DNA from: Actinorhabdospora filicis
GTDB taxonomy: Bacteria; Actinomycetota; Actinomycetes; Mycobacteriales; Micromonosporaceae
DNA: 64,000 nt
Reading direction: 5' to 3'
Assembly: GCF_030269765.1 (NCBI RefSeq)
Contig: NZ_BSTX01000006.1
Span: 124,001 to 188,000, forward strand
The position numbers and the translations under genes were made by a program. The notes below the pieces were generated by a model. The model ran no database searches. It was given only the letters and a program-made list of their open reading frames with translations, and had not been told where the DNA came from. Below are positions 8,213 through 16,729 of this stretch, one piece after another. Position 1 is the first letter of the stretch. Every line of letters begins with the position of its first letter.

Positions 8213-9479
8213 GCTCCGCTGGAACCGGACGGCAGCCGGGCTCACCGGCGCGGTGCTCGGCGCGGGCGCCGTCCTCGCCACCGTGCTCCTCGTCCCGTCC
8301 GCCGAACCCGCCCCGGAGCCCGGCACGATCCGGGTCCTCTCCGGCCGCGACGTCAGCGAGGGCCGCCAGCGCGGGCAGCTCGTCGAGCAATGGAACGCGC
8401 TGCACCCCGACGGCCCGCGCGCCGAGATCGTGGAGACCAGCGGCGACGCCGACCAGCAGTACGCGCAGGCCCGCGCCGCCGCGCAGGACGGCGACGAGCC
8501 CGCCCCGTCCGAACGCGTCGACGTGTTCAACCTCGACGTCACCTGGACCGCCGAGTTCGCCGCCGCCGGATACCTCCTGCCCATCGACTCCGACACCGCC
8601 GGCTTCCTCGCCGAGCCCCTGCGCTCCGGCGCCTACGACGGCGTCCAGTACGCCCTCCCGTTCAACACCGACACCGGGCTCCTCTACTACCGCGGCGACC
8701 TGCTCACCACGCCGCCGACGACCTGGGACGAGCTGGCCGCCGACGCCTCGCGCGTCCTGGCCGACTCCGCCGTCCGGGCCGCCAATCCCGAACTGGCGGC
8801 GGGCATCGCGCTCCAGCTCGCCGACTACGAGGGCTTCTCGGTCAACGTCATGGAATGGGTGTGGGGCCACGGCGGCGACCTCGGTGAGGGAAGCAGCGCC
8901 ACCGACACCGCCCTGCGCGAACTCGACGCGCGCCTGGCCGGTGACGACCCGCTGATCCTGCGCGACTCGCTGCGCGAACGCGAGGCCGACGGGCTGGCGG
9001 CCTTCGCCGAGGGCCGCACGGTGTTCCTGCGCCACTGGCCCTACGCCTACCGGGAACTCGCGCGCGCCGGGATGGTCCCCTGTGGACAGCCCGGGCGCAG
9101 CTACTGCGTCGCGCGCCTCCCCGGTCCCGGGGCCCTCGGCGGGCAGAACCTCGCCGTCTCCGCCCACACCGACCAGCCGGTCGCGGCGCGTGAGCTGGTG
9201 GAGTTCCTCACCGACGCCCGCAGCCAGCAGCTCCTCTTCGAGCGCGGCGGGTTCGCCGCCACCCGCGAGGTCGTGTACCGCGACGCCAAGGTCCGCGCCG
9301 ACTACCCCTATGCCGGGCTGTTGCTGGACGCGGTGGTCAACGCGCGGCGGCGGCCGGAGAGCCCGCGCTACCAGCGCTACAGCGAGGCTTTACGTGGTGT
9401 CGTTCACCCCGCCCTGAGCACACCGGACACATTGGACGTGACGGCGCTGCGGCGGGCGCTCGACGCGGCCCTGGAGTGA
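8196..9479 (+). CDS. Extracellular solute-binding protein-like protein, family 1 fold, coupled to the VWA gene
   Basis: A 427-residue protein with an N-terminal hydrophobic segment (~12-35) but no lipobox cysteine, so it is probably signal-anchored or secreted. Sequence features of family-1 sugar/metal-binding proteins are clear: FNLDVTWTAEFAAAGYLLPID (split here by residues ~112-132), the PFNTDTGLLYYRGDLL region near 155-170, and a C-terminal LVEFLTDARSQQ segment. No permease or ABC ATPase follows, unlike a real transporter operon. The 17-base overlap with the VWA gene suggests the two products act together at the cell surface. Codon 399 is TTA. Ligand unknown. Confidence 0.85.
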   Translation: MRPRIRLRWNRTAAGLTGAVLGAGAVLATVLLVPSAEPAPEPGTIRVLSGRDVSEGRQRGQLVEQWNALHPDGPRAEIVETSGDADQQYAQARAAAQDGDEPAPSERVDVFNLDVTWTAEFAAAGYLLPIDSDTAGFLAEPLRSGAYDGVQYALPFNTDTGLLYYRGDLLTTPPTTWDELAADASRVLADSAVRAANPELAAGIALQLADYEGFSVNVMEWVWGHGGDLGEGSSATDTALRELDARLAGDDPLILRDSLREREADGLAAFAEGRTVFLRHWPYAYRELARAGMVPCGQPGRSYCVARLPGPGALGGQNLAVSAHTDQPVAARELVEFLTDARSQQLLFERGGFAATREVVYRDAKVRADYPYAGLLLDAVVNARRRPESPRYQRYSEALRGVVHPALSTPDTLDVTALRRALDAALE

Positions 9480-9489
9480 CGCCGGGGGC

Positions 9490-10272
9490 TCAGTCGCCGA
9501 CCCGGTAGTGGAACACCGCCGCCGTGGTGAATCCCGCGCGCTCGTACAGCCGCCGCGCGCCCGCGTTGTCGGCGGTGACCTGGAGGAACATGCCCGTCGC
9601 GGCCCGCCCGGCGGCCCAGCCCGCCAGCGCCGCCAGGATCGCGCGCCCGGCGCCCCGGCCCTGCTCGCCGGGCAGCGTGACCATGCCGAAGACGCCCGCC
9701 CAGCCGTCCTCGGCGACGCAGCGGCCCACCGCGACCGGGACGCCGTCGCGATGCGCGAGCGCGTAGGCGGAGGGCGCGGGGACGCGGGCGAGCAGCGCGC
9801 GTTCGGCCTCGGCGTCGCCGCCGTGGCGCGAGCGCCACACGCCGAACCAGGCGGGGCCGGGGGCGTCCGACAGCTCGACCCCGTTCGCCGGGCCGAGGGC
9901 GTCCACCGTGGACGCGGTGCGCAGCTCGACGGACAGCTCGCGCCGGTAGCCGCGCCGCGCCAGCAGCGGATCCAGCGCGGGGGCGCAGACGCCGGGGGTG
10001 ATCTGGAAGCGGGTGACGGCCCGGCGTTCGGCGTAGAACTCCTCGGCGGCGTTGACCCGCCGGTCGAGGTCGCCGTCGTCGTGAGGGAGCGTCGCGCCCA
10101 GCCACCACGACGGCGAGGTCGTGTGGCGCAGCCACCAGCCGCCGTCGCGCGACTCGTCCACGGCGGGGAAGGCACGGGCGGCGCGTTCCTGGAGGGCGCG
10201 GACCACAGTGGGGCTTACGGGCGGGATGGGGCGGGTGGCTTCGGCGTCGCGGTGCCCGGTCGGGGAGGTCAC
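9490..10272 (-). CDS. GNAT-family N-acetyltransferase
   Basis: A 260-residue protein from a GTG start. The C-terminal half holds a GNAT fold with the acetyl-CoA loop LPGEQGRGAGRAIL (~200-213) and the terminal NAGARRLYERAGF motif. The N-terminal ~130 residues (Trp/Arg-rich) resemble the non-catalytic GNAT-like half of two-domain acetyltransferases, so it may be a tandem-GNAT protein. Substrate unknown. It converges on the solute-binding-like gene (10 bases between stops). Confidence 0.85.
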   Translation of the reverse strand: MTSPTGHRDAEATRPIPPVSPTVVRALQERAARAFPAVDESRDGGWWLRHTTSPSWWLGATLPHDDGDLDRRVNAAEEFYAERRAVTRFQITPGVCAPALDPLLARRGYRRELSVELRTASTVDALGPANGVELSDAPGPAWFGVWRSRHGGDAEAERALLARVPAPSAYALAHRDGVPVAVGRCVAEDGWAGVFGMVTLPGEQGRGAGRAILAALAGWAAGRAATGMFLQVTADNAGARRLYERAGFTTAAVFHYRVGD

Positions 10273-10393
10273 CGGAGTGCCCCGCCGACCGTCGGTGTGC
10301 TGCCCGCGGTGCTTCGTCGCGCTGTTGGGTGGGTGACGTGAGCGCTTCGGTGATCTGGTGGCCGGGGCCCCGCAGGGTTGGGGTGACCCGGTC

Positions 10394-10525
10394 GCCGGAT
10401 CACCTCAGCGCTTCGTTGCTCCACTTGCCGGATCACCTCAGCGCTTCGTTGCTCCACTTGCCGGATCACCTCGGTGCTTCGTTGCTCTGCTCTCTGGATC
10501 ACCTCAGTGCTTCGGTGATCTGCCG
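10394..10525. repeat. Four tandem 33-bp repeats running out of the 3' end of the phosphotransferase gene
   Basis: Four units start at 10394, 10427, 10460 and 10493. Units 1 and 2 are identical, unit 3 differs at a few bases, and unit 4 contains the real stop codon of the APH gene (10499-10501) and its last codons. Each of the other units carries a decayed copy of the same gene end (…EALR then TGA). A further diverged half unit is visible near 10338-10365. There are no spacers, so this is not CRISPR; slippage or unequal crossing-over of the gene end is the simplest origin. Confidence 0.9.
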
Positions 10526-11356
10526 CGTCGTGGCCTCCGCGATGTCCGGGCGGGTGTCGGCGTAGGCGGTGTACGCGCTCAGGCCGGTGCTGATCGCCCA
10601 GCCGCGCCCGCGCGTCCAGGCGTCGTCGTCGAGGCCGATCAAGCGGCGGAACTCCGCGCGGGCGTCGGGCTCGAACAGGGTCCAGGCGACGACGAGGTCG
10701 CAGGCCGGATCGCCGACGCCGAGCCCGCCGAAGTCCAGGACCGCCGTGAGCCGGCCGTCGACGATCAGCAGGTTCCCGTTGTGCATGTCGCCGTGGAACC
10801 ACACCGGCGGGCCGGACCACTCCGGCGCGGCCAGCGCCTCGTCCCACACCCGGGTCAGCGCGCCGGTGTCGTAGACGCCCGACACGGCCGCGATCGCCTC
10901 GCGCGTGGCGGCGTCCCGTGACGCCAGGACGCCCGAGACGCCCTCCAGCGCGCCCGGCGCGGGCGTCTCGCGCAGCCGCCTCAGGAAATCGGCGAGCTCA
11001 CGTGCGGTCGCGAGAGGATCGGTGAGCCCCTCCGGGGTGGCCGCCTCGCCCTCCAGCCACCGGTTGATCGACCAGTGCCACGGGTAGTCGAAGGCCGGTT
11101 CGCCCAGGCCCAGCTGCTCGGGGACCGGCAGCGGCAGCGCGCCCGCCAGGGCTCCCAGCCGCCGGTTCTCCAGGATCGGCTGGCCCGAGGCCCACGGCCC
11201 GCGCGGCAGCCGCACCGCCATGTCCTCGCCGAGCCGGTAGATCACGTTGTCCGACCCGGCGGGCTCGACGCGGCGCAGCGGCAGGTCGGCCCACTGGTGG
11301 AACTGGGTGGCGATGAGCAGCCCGACGAGGGAGTCGTCGATGTGCGGGAGGGACAC
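10499..11356 (-). CDS. Aminoglycoside phosphotransferase (APH)-family kinase
   Basis: About 285 residues from the GTG at 11354-11356, picked because an ACGGAG site lies 6 bases upstream and the frame further upstream has no good start. The kinase catalytic loop is WFHGDMHNGNLLI (H-G-D-x4-N) and the metal-binding motif is VLDFGGLGVGDPACDL. These enzymes phosphorylate antibiotics or small metabolites with ATP or GTP; the substrate here cannot be told. It follows the DinB/MDMPI gene by 17 bases and probably shares its transcript. Its final codons form the last unit of a 33-bp tandem array. Confidence 0.88.
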   Translation of the reverse strand: MSLPHIDDSLVGLLIATQFHQWADLPLRRVEPAGSDNVIYRLGEDMAVRLPRGPWASGQPILENRRLGALAGALPLPVPEQLGLGEPAFDYPWHWSINRWLEGEAATPEGLTDPLATARELADFLRRLRETPAPGALEGVSGVLASRDAATREAIAAVSGVYDTGALTRVWDEALAAPEWSGPPVWFHGDMHNGNLLIVDGRLTAVLDFGGLGVGDPACDLVVAWTLFEPDARAEFRRLIGLDDDAWTRGRGWAISTGLSAYTAYADTRPDIAEATTRQITEALR

Positions 11357-11373
11357 GTGTGGCTCCGTCTCGG

Positions 11374-12012
11374 TCAGAACGCGGCGATGGTCTCCGGCGC
11401 GCGTTCCCGGCGGGAGAGCGCACGGATCAATGGAAGCGCACCGTGGCGCCGTGTGGACAGTCGCGTGAGAAGGACCACCACGGTCTCGGCGACCTCGGGG
11501 GCCGGTTCGGGCGCGGGGAGGCCGGCGCTGACGGCGAGATCGTCGGCGTGGACGGCCAGCTCCATGGCCCGGGTCAGCAGGAAGTCGTCGAGCCCGAGGG
11601 ACCACGCGCCCCACAGCGGGATGCGGACCCGCCGCGCGGGCGCGTCCGGGAGCGCCGACGCCAGACCGGCGAGCGCGCCGTCCATCAGCGCGCTCAGCGC
11701 CGCCGGGCCCTGGGCGGCGAGCTCCTCGCCGCCCTCGCGGATGCCGACGTTGGCCGCGGCGTCGATGGGCGCGCCGATCCACGCGACGCGCTCGTAGTGG
11801 CCCATGAGGGACACGAGCGGTTCGGTGGGCTCCGGCTCGGCGAGTGCCCGCACGGTGGCGGTGACCTGGTAGGCGGTGTGCCCGGCGAGCCCGGACACGC
11901 CGAACTCGGCGAGCGCGCTCGGCCGCTCCCACGCGGCGGCGACGGCGGGATCGCGCAGCAGCCGCGCGGCGTCGCGGGCCGCGGCGAGGAAGGCGCGGCG
12001 GGAGGGCGTCAT
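11374..12012 (-). CDS. DinB/MDMPI-type (maleylpyruvate isomerase-like) protein
   Basis: A 212-residue protein from the ATG at 12010-12012. It matches the actinobacterial maleylpyruvate-isomerase/DinB superfamily in size and in the spaced histidines LAGHTAYQ (~48) and ELAVHADDLA (~158), which in family members bind a divalent metal. Members use or are suspected to use mycothiol as thiol cofactor. It lies 17 bases upstream of the APH gene, so a small-molecule detoxification role is possible but inferred. Confidence 0.75.
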   Translation of the reverse strand: MTPSRRAFLAAARDAARLLRDPAVAAAWERPSALAEFGVSGLAGHTAYQVTATVRALAEPEPTEPLVSLMGHYERVAWIGAPIDAAANVGIREGGEELAAQGPAALSALMDGALAGLASALPDAPARRVRIPLWGAWSLGLDDFLLTRAMELAVHADDLAVSAGLPAPEPAPEVAETVVVLLTRLSTRRHGALPLIRALSRRERAPETIAAF

Positions 12013-12809
12013 GAGCGAAGGGTAGCGGTGAGAGGGGCGGGGAAGGGGTGGCGCGGAGAGGGGCCGCGCGTGTCGCGGTGCGGGGTGTGGGCCGATGCGG
12101 CGACGCGGCCGGGTCGTGGCGTGCGCGGCGACTAGGGGCGCTGGACGCGGCATGTGGCCGGGTACGGCGGGGGGTGGGTCTCGCGCCGCCGGAGCCCTGG
12201 CCGGCCTGAGCCGGTCTCCCCGTGCTTGCGGGCCGTGATGGGGGTACGGGACGCGGCATGTGGCCGGTGAGGCCCGGGATCGAGCGGGTCTCGCGCGGCC
12301 GGAGCCGGTCTCCCGTGCTGCGGGCCGTGATGAGGGCACGGGACGCGGCATGCGGCCGGTGAGGCCCGGGATCGGGTGGGTCCCGCGCCGCCGGAGCCCC
12401 GAACGGCCCGGTCGGTGTGGCGGTGCCGTCGGAAAGGCCGCCCGCCTCGTCGCGGCTCCGTACGGCCGTGTCGTGGTCAAGGGCGCGGGACGGGCAGCGC
12501 GGCCGGTGGCCTGGCACGGCTTCGAGTGGGTCTCGCGCCGCCGGAGGTCCGGGACTGGCCTGGTCCCGGTGCGGTGGTTCCGGTGGGGCTGCCTTGGGCA
12601 GTCTTGGCGGGGCCTGTGTGGCCTGGTCACGGTGGGTGTCGTGGTGAAGCGCACGGGACATGCCGCGCCGCCGGAGGCCCGACCGGCGTGGCGGTCCCGT
12701 CGTGGTGAGCCGGGGCAGGTGGCGCGCGGTGGGCTCCGGCGGCGTGCGCCGATCATCCCTGGCACCCGGCGAGGCAGTGCGGCGGGGCAGCATCACTCCG
12801 CCCCGTCCG
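12013..12809. repeat. Non-coding 0.8-kb gap with degenerate ~100-bp repeats
   Basis: No convincing gene lies here; long open frames on both strands are Arg/Pro-rich by-products of GC content. The element GGACGCGGCATG recurs at 12143, 12249 and 12341. A GGGTCTCGCGCCGCCGGAG-type block follows at about 12178, 12287, 12378 and 12528, and CCGTGCTGCGGGCCGTGATG-type sequence appears twice. Spacing is about 90-110 bp, then larger as the units decay toward 12740. It resembles an ageing tandem array. Confidence 0.7.
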
Positions 12810-15728
12810 CTAACCCCCCGCGTCCCCGCTCGCCGTACCGCCGACCCCGCCGAGCCGTGCCGTGATCCGTTCCACGTCGCCGCGCTCGCCCGGTGGCAGC
12901 GGCGTGCCCGCGTCCTCGCGCAGGCGGGCGGCCTCGGTGAGCAGGCGGGACGCCTCGGCCGGGTCGGGGGTGGCTCCGGCGAGTCCTTCCAGGGCCAGGG
13001 CCACCGCGCGGTCGTCGGCGCGGTGGGCCTCGGCGAGGCCGAGGGTGTGGAGGCGGTGGGCCTCGGTGCGGTCGCCGCGGAGTTCGGCGGTGAAGCCGAG
13101 TTCGGCCAGGGCGAGGGAGGTGATGGGCGGGAAGTCGCGTTCGCGGCCCCAGCCCAGGACGCGGCGCATGGTCGTCTCGGCGGCGTCGAGGTCGCCGGCG
13201 CGGCGGTGGGTGAGGCCGAGGCCGATCTCGGCGGACACGATGCCGTTGCGGTGGTGGTGGGTCTCCGACAGCGCCAGGGCCTCGGTGTGGAGGCGGAGGG
13301 AGGCGGTGAGGTCGCCGCGCAGGAGCGCGATGCGGCCGAGTCCGCACAGCCGGTCGGCGGCCTCGCGCCACAGGCCCAGGCCGCGGGCGTCGGCGAGGGC
13401 GCCGGTGTGGAGGGCGGCGGCGCGGTCGTAGTCGCCGGTCGCCTCGGCGATGGAGGCGAGGGGGTAGGCGGCGCGGACGCGGCCCCACTGGTCGCCCAGG
13501 CGCGTGAAGACCGCCATGCTCTCCTCGGCCTCGCCGCGCGCGGTGTCCAGGCCCTTGACGGCACGGGTGTGGACGGCGCGCAGCGCGAGGGCCGCCGCGA
13601 CGCCCCACGCGTCGCCCTCGGCGCGCAGGACGGGCAGCGCGCGGGCCAGGAACCGCCACGCGGCGGGGAAGTCGACGCTCTCCTGGCACGCGAAACCCAG
13701 GAACCAGAGGGTGCGCCCGTCGAGGCCGTCGAGGGGCGGCGGTGGCGTGGTCAGGTCGCCGCGCAGGCGCCGGACGCCCCAGCGCCACGCGGCCGTGCGC
13801 GCGTCGGGTGCGCTCAGGTGCCGGTCGGCCTCGGCGTAGCGGCCGCGCAGGACCCAGTACCAGGCGAGCGCGTCGGGCACCGGCGCGCCGTGCTCCAGGG
13901 CGGCGCGGACGTCGGCGGCCTCGGCGTCCAGGCGGGGCAGCCACTCGCGCTGCCCGGTGCCCCACACCAGCGCCGAGGCGGCCAGCCCGGCGAAGTGCGC
14001 GGTGTGCCGGGCGCGCACGCCGGGCGTCTCGCCCTCCTCGTCCAGGCGCGCGGCGGCGTAGGCCGAGACCGACTCCAGCAGCCGGAACCGCGGCCCCGGG
14101 GCCACGCTGACCAGGGAACGGTCGACGAGGCCGGTGAGCTCGCCGAGGACGTCGCCGAGCACCGCCTCGGCCGATTCGAGGGTGCAGCCGTCGGCGAAGA
14201 CCGACAGGCCGCGCAGGACCTCCCGTTCGCGCGGCGACAGCAGCCCGTAGCTCCAGTCGATGACCGCGCGCAGGGTCCGCTGCCGCGCGGGGGCGTCCCG
14301 GTAGCCGCCGGTGAGGAGCCCGAAACGGTCGTCGAGGCGCTCCAGGAGCTTCTCGGGACCCAGGACGCGGACGCGCGGCGCGGCCAGCTCCAGCGCGAGC
14401 GGCACGCCGTCCAGGCGGCGGCAGATCGCCTCCACCGTCGCGGTGTTGGCGTGGGTGAGCGCGAAGCCGGGCAGGGTGGCCGCGACGCGCGCGGCGAACA
14501 ACCGCGCGGCCGCGGCGGCGTCCAGCGGCGGCACCGGGTACAGCGCCTCACCGGCGGTCGAGAGCGGCTCACGGCCGGTGGCCAGGACGCGCAGGCCCGG
14601 CGCGGCCCGCAGCAGCCGCGCCGCCAGCGCGGCGGCGCCCGCCACGACGTGCTCGCAGTTGTCCAGGACCAGCAGGACGCCGCCGCGCACCGCCTCGGCC
14701 AGCCGCTCCGGCGCGGGCAGGCCCGGCTCCTCGGCCACGCCCAGCGCGGCCAGTGCCGCCTCGGCGAGCGCGGTCTCGTCGGCGCCCTCCGGCAGCGCCG
14801 CCAGCTCCACCAGCCGCGCCGGTTCGCCCGATTCGCGGGCGACGGCCAGCGCGAGACCGGTCTTGCCGACCCCGCCGGTCCCGGTGAGCGTCACCAGGCG
14901 CGACTCGCCGAGCAGCGCCAGGACCTCGGCGATGGCCGCGTCGCGGCCGATCAGCTCGGTGACCGGCGCGGGCAGCGCGGGCGCGCTGGCCGCCGGACGG
15001 CGTTCGCCGCGCAACAGCGAGCGGTGCAGCTCGGTGAGCGCGGGGGAGGGGTCCAGGCCCAGGTCGGCGAGCCTTTCGCGGTGCTCGCCGAAGTCGTCGA
15101 GGGCCTCGGTGGTGCGCCCGGCCAGGTCCAGGGCGCGCATGTGCGCCGCGCGCAGCCGCTCGCGGGAGGGATGCTCGGCGAGGGGGGCGGCGAGCTCGGC
15201 GAGGACGCGCGCGTGCGCGCCCAGCTCCAGGCGCGCCTCGGCGAGGGACTCGATGGCGTCCAGCCGCGCCTCGTCGAGGCGGCTGGCCGCCGGGCGCGCG
15301 AAGGACAGGTCGACGTCGGCGAAGGCCGGACCGCGCCACAGGCCCAGGGCCTCCTCCAGCAGGCGCGCCTTCGCGGCGGGCGCGGCCGGGCGCGCGCGTG
15401 CCACCAGCGCCTCGAAGCGTCCCGCGTCGGTCTCGGCGGTCGTCACCCGCAGCAGGTAGCCCGGATCGCGGAAGGACACCAGGTCGCGCGCGCCGGGCTC
15501 GGCGGCGTCGAGGGCCTTGCGCAGCTCGGAGACCTTGCGCTGGAGCGCGTTGGCGGGCTTGCCGGGCGGGTCGCCGTCCCACACCTCCTCGACCAGGCGG
15601 TCGGCGGACACCACGCGTCCCGGATCGGTCAGCAGCGCCGCCAGCAGCAGCCGGACCTTGCGTTCGGGCACCGCGACCTCGGCGTCGCCCGCCCACGCCG
15701 TCACCGTGCCCAGCACCCCGAATCGCAT
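12810..15728 (-). CDS. AfsR/SARP-family transcriptional regulator with BTAD and NB-ARC ATPase domains
   Basis: A 972-residue regulator. The OmpR-like DNA-binding domain (~1-95), the BTAD helical domain (~100-240) and an STAND ATPase follow in order, with Walker A GTGGVGKT (~284-291) and Walker B VLLVLDNCEHV (~350-360). The C-terminal third is helical and TPR-like. The ATG at 15728 is preferred over an in-frame TTG three codons earlier; a TACGGT -10-like hexamer 8 bases upstream suggests a leaderless message. It diverges from the imine-reductase-like gene across a gap holding 11-bp-spaced TCAG boxes, so that gene and itself are the likely targets. Confidence 0.9.
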   Translation of the reverse strand: MRFGVLGTVTAWAGDAEVAVPERKVRLLLAALLTDPGRVVSADRLVEEVWDGDPPGKPANALQRKVSELRKALDAAEPGARDLVSFRDPGYLLRVTTAETDAGRFEALVARARPAAPAAKARLLEEALGLWRGPAFADVDLSFARPAASRLDEARLDAIESLAEARLELGAHARVLAELAAPLAEHPSRERLRAAHMRALDLAGRTTEALDDFGEHRERLADLGLDPSPALTELHRSLLRGERRPAASAPALPAPVTELIGRDAAIAEVLALLGESRLVTLTGTGGVGKTGLALAVARESGEPARLVELAALPEGADETALAEAALAALGVAEEPGLPAPERLAEAVRGGVLLVLDNCEHVVAGAAALAARLLRAAPGLRVLATGREPLSTAGEALYPVPPLDAAAAARLFAARVAATLPGFALTHANTATVEAICRRLDGVPLALELAAPRVRVLGPEKLLERLDDRFGLLTGGYRDAPARQRTLRAVIDWSYGLLSPREREVLRGLSVFADGCTLESAEAVLGDVLGELTGLVDRSLVSVAPGPRFRLLESVSAYAAARLDEEGETPGVRARHTAHFAGLAASALVWGTGQREWLPRLDAEAADVRAALEHGAPVPDALAWYWVLRGRYAEADRHLSAPDARTAAWRWGVRRLRGDLTTPPPPLDGLDGRTLWFLGFACQESVDFPAAWRFLARALPVLRAEGDAWGVAAALALRAVHTRAVKGLDTARGEAEESMAVFTRLGDQWGRVRAAYPLASIAEATGDYDRAAALHTGALADARGLGLWREAADRLCGLGRIALLRGDLTASLRLHTEALALSETHHHRNGIVSAEIGLGLTHRRAGDLDAAETTMRRVLGWGRERDFPPITSLALAELGFTAELRGDRTEAHRLHTLGLAEAHRADDRAVALALEGLAGATPDPAEASRLLTEAARLREDAGTPLPPGERGDVERITARLGGVGGTASGDAGG

Positions 15729-15750
15729 GATCAGCAACCGTACCGGCGGC

Positions 15751-15780
15751 GTCAGCGAAGCCTCAGGCGACCATCAGCGG
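15751..15780. promoter_or_regulatory. SARP-type direct repeats: three TCAG heptamers at 11-bp spacing
   Basis: TCAGCGA, TCAGGCG and TCAGCGG begin at 15752, 15763 and 15774, exactly 11 bp apart, and a fourth TCAGCAA lies at 15731. SARP activators are known to bind heptameric direct repeats at one-helical-turn spacing near the -35 region. The boxes lie in the divergent gap beside a SARP gene, which makes auto- and cross-regulation plausible. Confidence 0.55.
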
Positions 15781-15821
15781 TCCCGCGCACAGTGGCGGCA
15801 CACCACCTGAAGGAGAAGAGC

Positions 15822-16688
15822 ATGAACGCCTCGACCGTCACCGTCATCGGACTGGGCCCCATGGGGCGCGCCATGGTGAACGTCTACCTCGCCAAGGGCC
15901 ACACCGTCACCGTCTGGAACCGCACGGCCTCCCGCGCCGACGACCTGGTGGCGCGCGGCGCGGTCCTGGCCGCCACGCCCGCCGAGGCCGTCGCCGCCAG
16001 CGACCTCATCGTGCTGAGCCTCACCGACTACGCCGCGATGTACGCGATCCTCGACGGCGTCGGCGACGCCCTCGCCGGGCGCGTCGTGGTCAACCTCAGC
16101 TCCGACAGCCCCGCCGCCAGCCGCGAGGCCGGACGCTGGCTCGCCGACCGGGGCGCCGAGCTGCTCACCGGCGGCGTCATGGTGCCGGAGAACATGGTCG
16201 GCACCGAGGCGTCCTTCGTGTTCTACAGCGGGCCGCGCGCGATCATGGACGCCCACCACGACACCCTCGACGTCATCGGCCGCCCCCACTACAAGGGCGA
16301 GGACCTCGGACTGGCGCAGCTCTGGTACCAGGCGCTGCTCGACGTGTTCCTCACCGGCCTGTCGTCCTTCGCGCACGCCGCCGCGCTGCTGGCCTCCGGC
16401 GGCGTCAAGGCCGAAGAGCTGGTGCCCTACGCCCGGGAGAACCTCGACCTGGTGAAGCTCCTGCTGGCGGGCTCCGCCACGGCCATCGACACCGGCGACC
16501 ACACCGACCACGGCGCCAACGTCACGATGATGAGCGCGACCACCGACCACATCGTGGCCGCCAGCCGCGACGCCGGGATCGAGCTGGAACTGCCCAAGGC
16601 CGTCCAGTCCCACTACCGGCGCGCCATCGAGGCCGGTCACGGCCGCGACAGCTGGACCAGCCTCTACGAGGTCATCCGGCGCGGCTAA
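15822..16688 (+). CDS. Imine reductase / 6-phosphogluconate dehydrogenase-like NAD(P)-binding oxidoreductase
   Basis: A 288-residue protein from an ATG with an AAGGAG ribosome-binding site. The N-terminal Rossmann fold has GLGPMG (10-15) and WNRT (~33), consistent with NADPH preference. The C-terminal helical domain begins near 160 with KGEDLGLAQLWYQALLDV and lacks the catalytic Lys motif of beta-hydroxyacid dehydrogenases, which points to the imine-reductase branch. Such enzymes reduce cyclic imines, often in natural-product tailoring. It diverges from a SARP gene and is followed 41 bases later by an MFS transporter, so it may be a small regulated module. Substrate unknown. Confidence 0.82.
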   Translation: MNASTVTVIGLGPMGRAMVNVYLAKGHTVTVWNRTASRADDLVARGAVLAATPAEAVAASDLIVLSLTDYAAMYAILDGVGDALAGRVVVNLSSDSPAASREAGRWLADRGAELLTGGVMVPENMVGTEASFVFYSGPRAIMDAHHDTLDVIGRPHYKGEDLGLAQLWYQALLDVFLTGLSSFAHAAALLASGGVKAEELVPYARENLDLVKLLLAGSATAIDTGDHTDHGANVTMMSATTDHIVAASRDAGIELELPKAVQSHYRRAIEAGHGRDSWTSLYEVIRRG

Positions 16689-16729
16689 CCCGCTTGCCCG
16701 GGCGGCAGCGATGCAGGAGGGTGGCGGCC

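Noticed and set aside
10394..10525. Possible CRISPR array
   Set aside because: Units are adjacent without spacers and extend from a gene's own 3' end.
10499..13564. A 1,021-codon open frame running through the APH gene and beyond
   Set aside because: Only its last ~285 codons read as APH; the rest is Arg/Pro-rich and antisense to or outside real genes.
12660..16688. A 1,342-codon rightward frame
   Set aside because: Most is antisense to the SARP gene; only the last 288 codons are the imine-reductase-like gene with its own ribosome-binding site.
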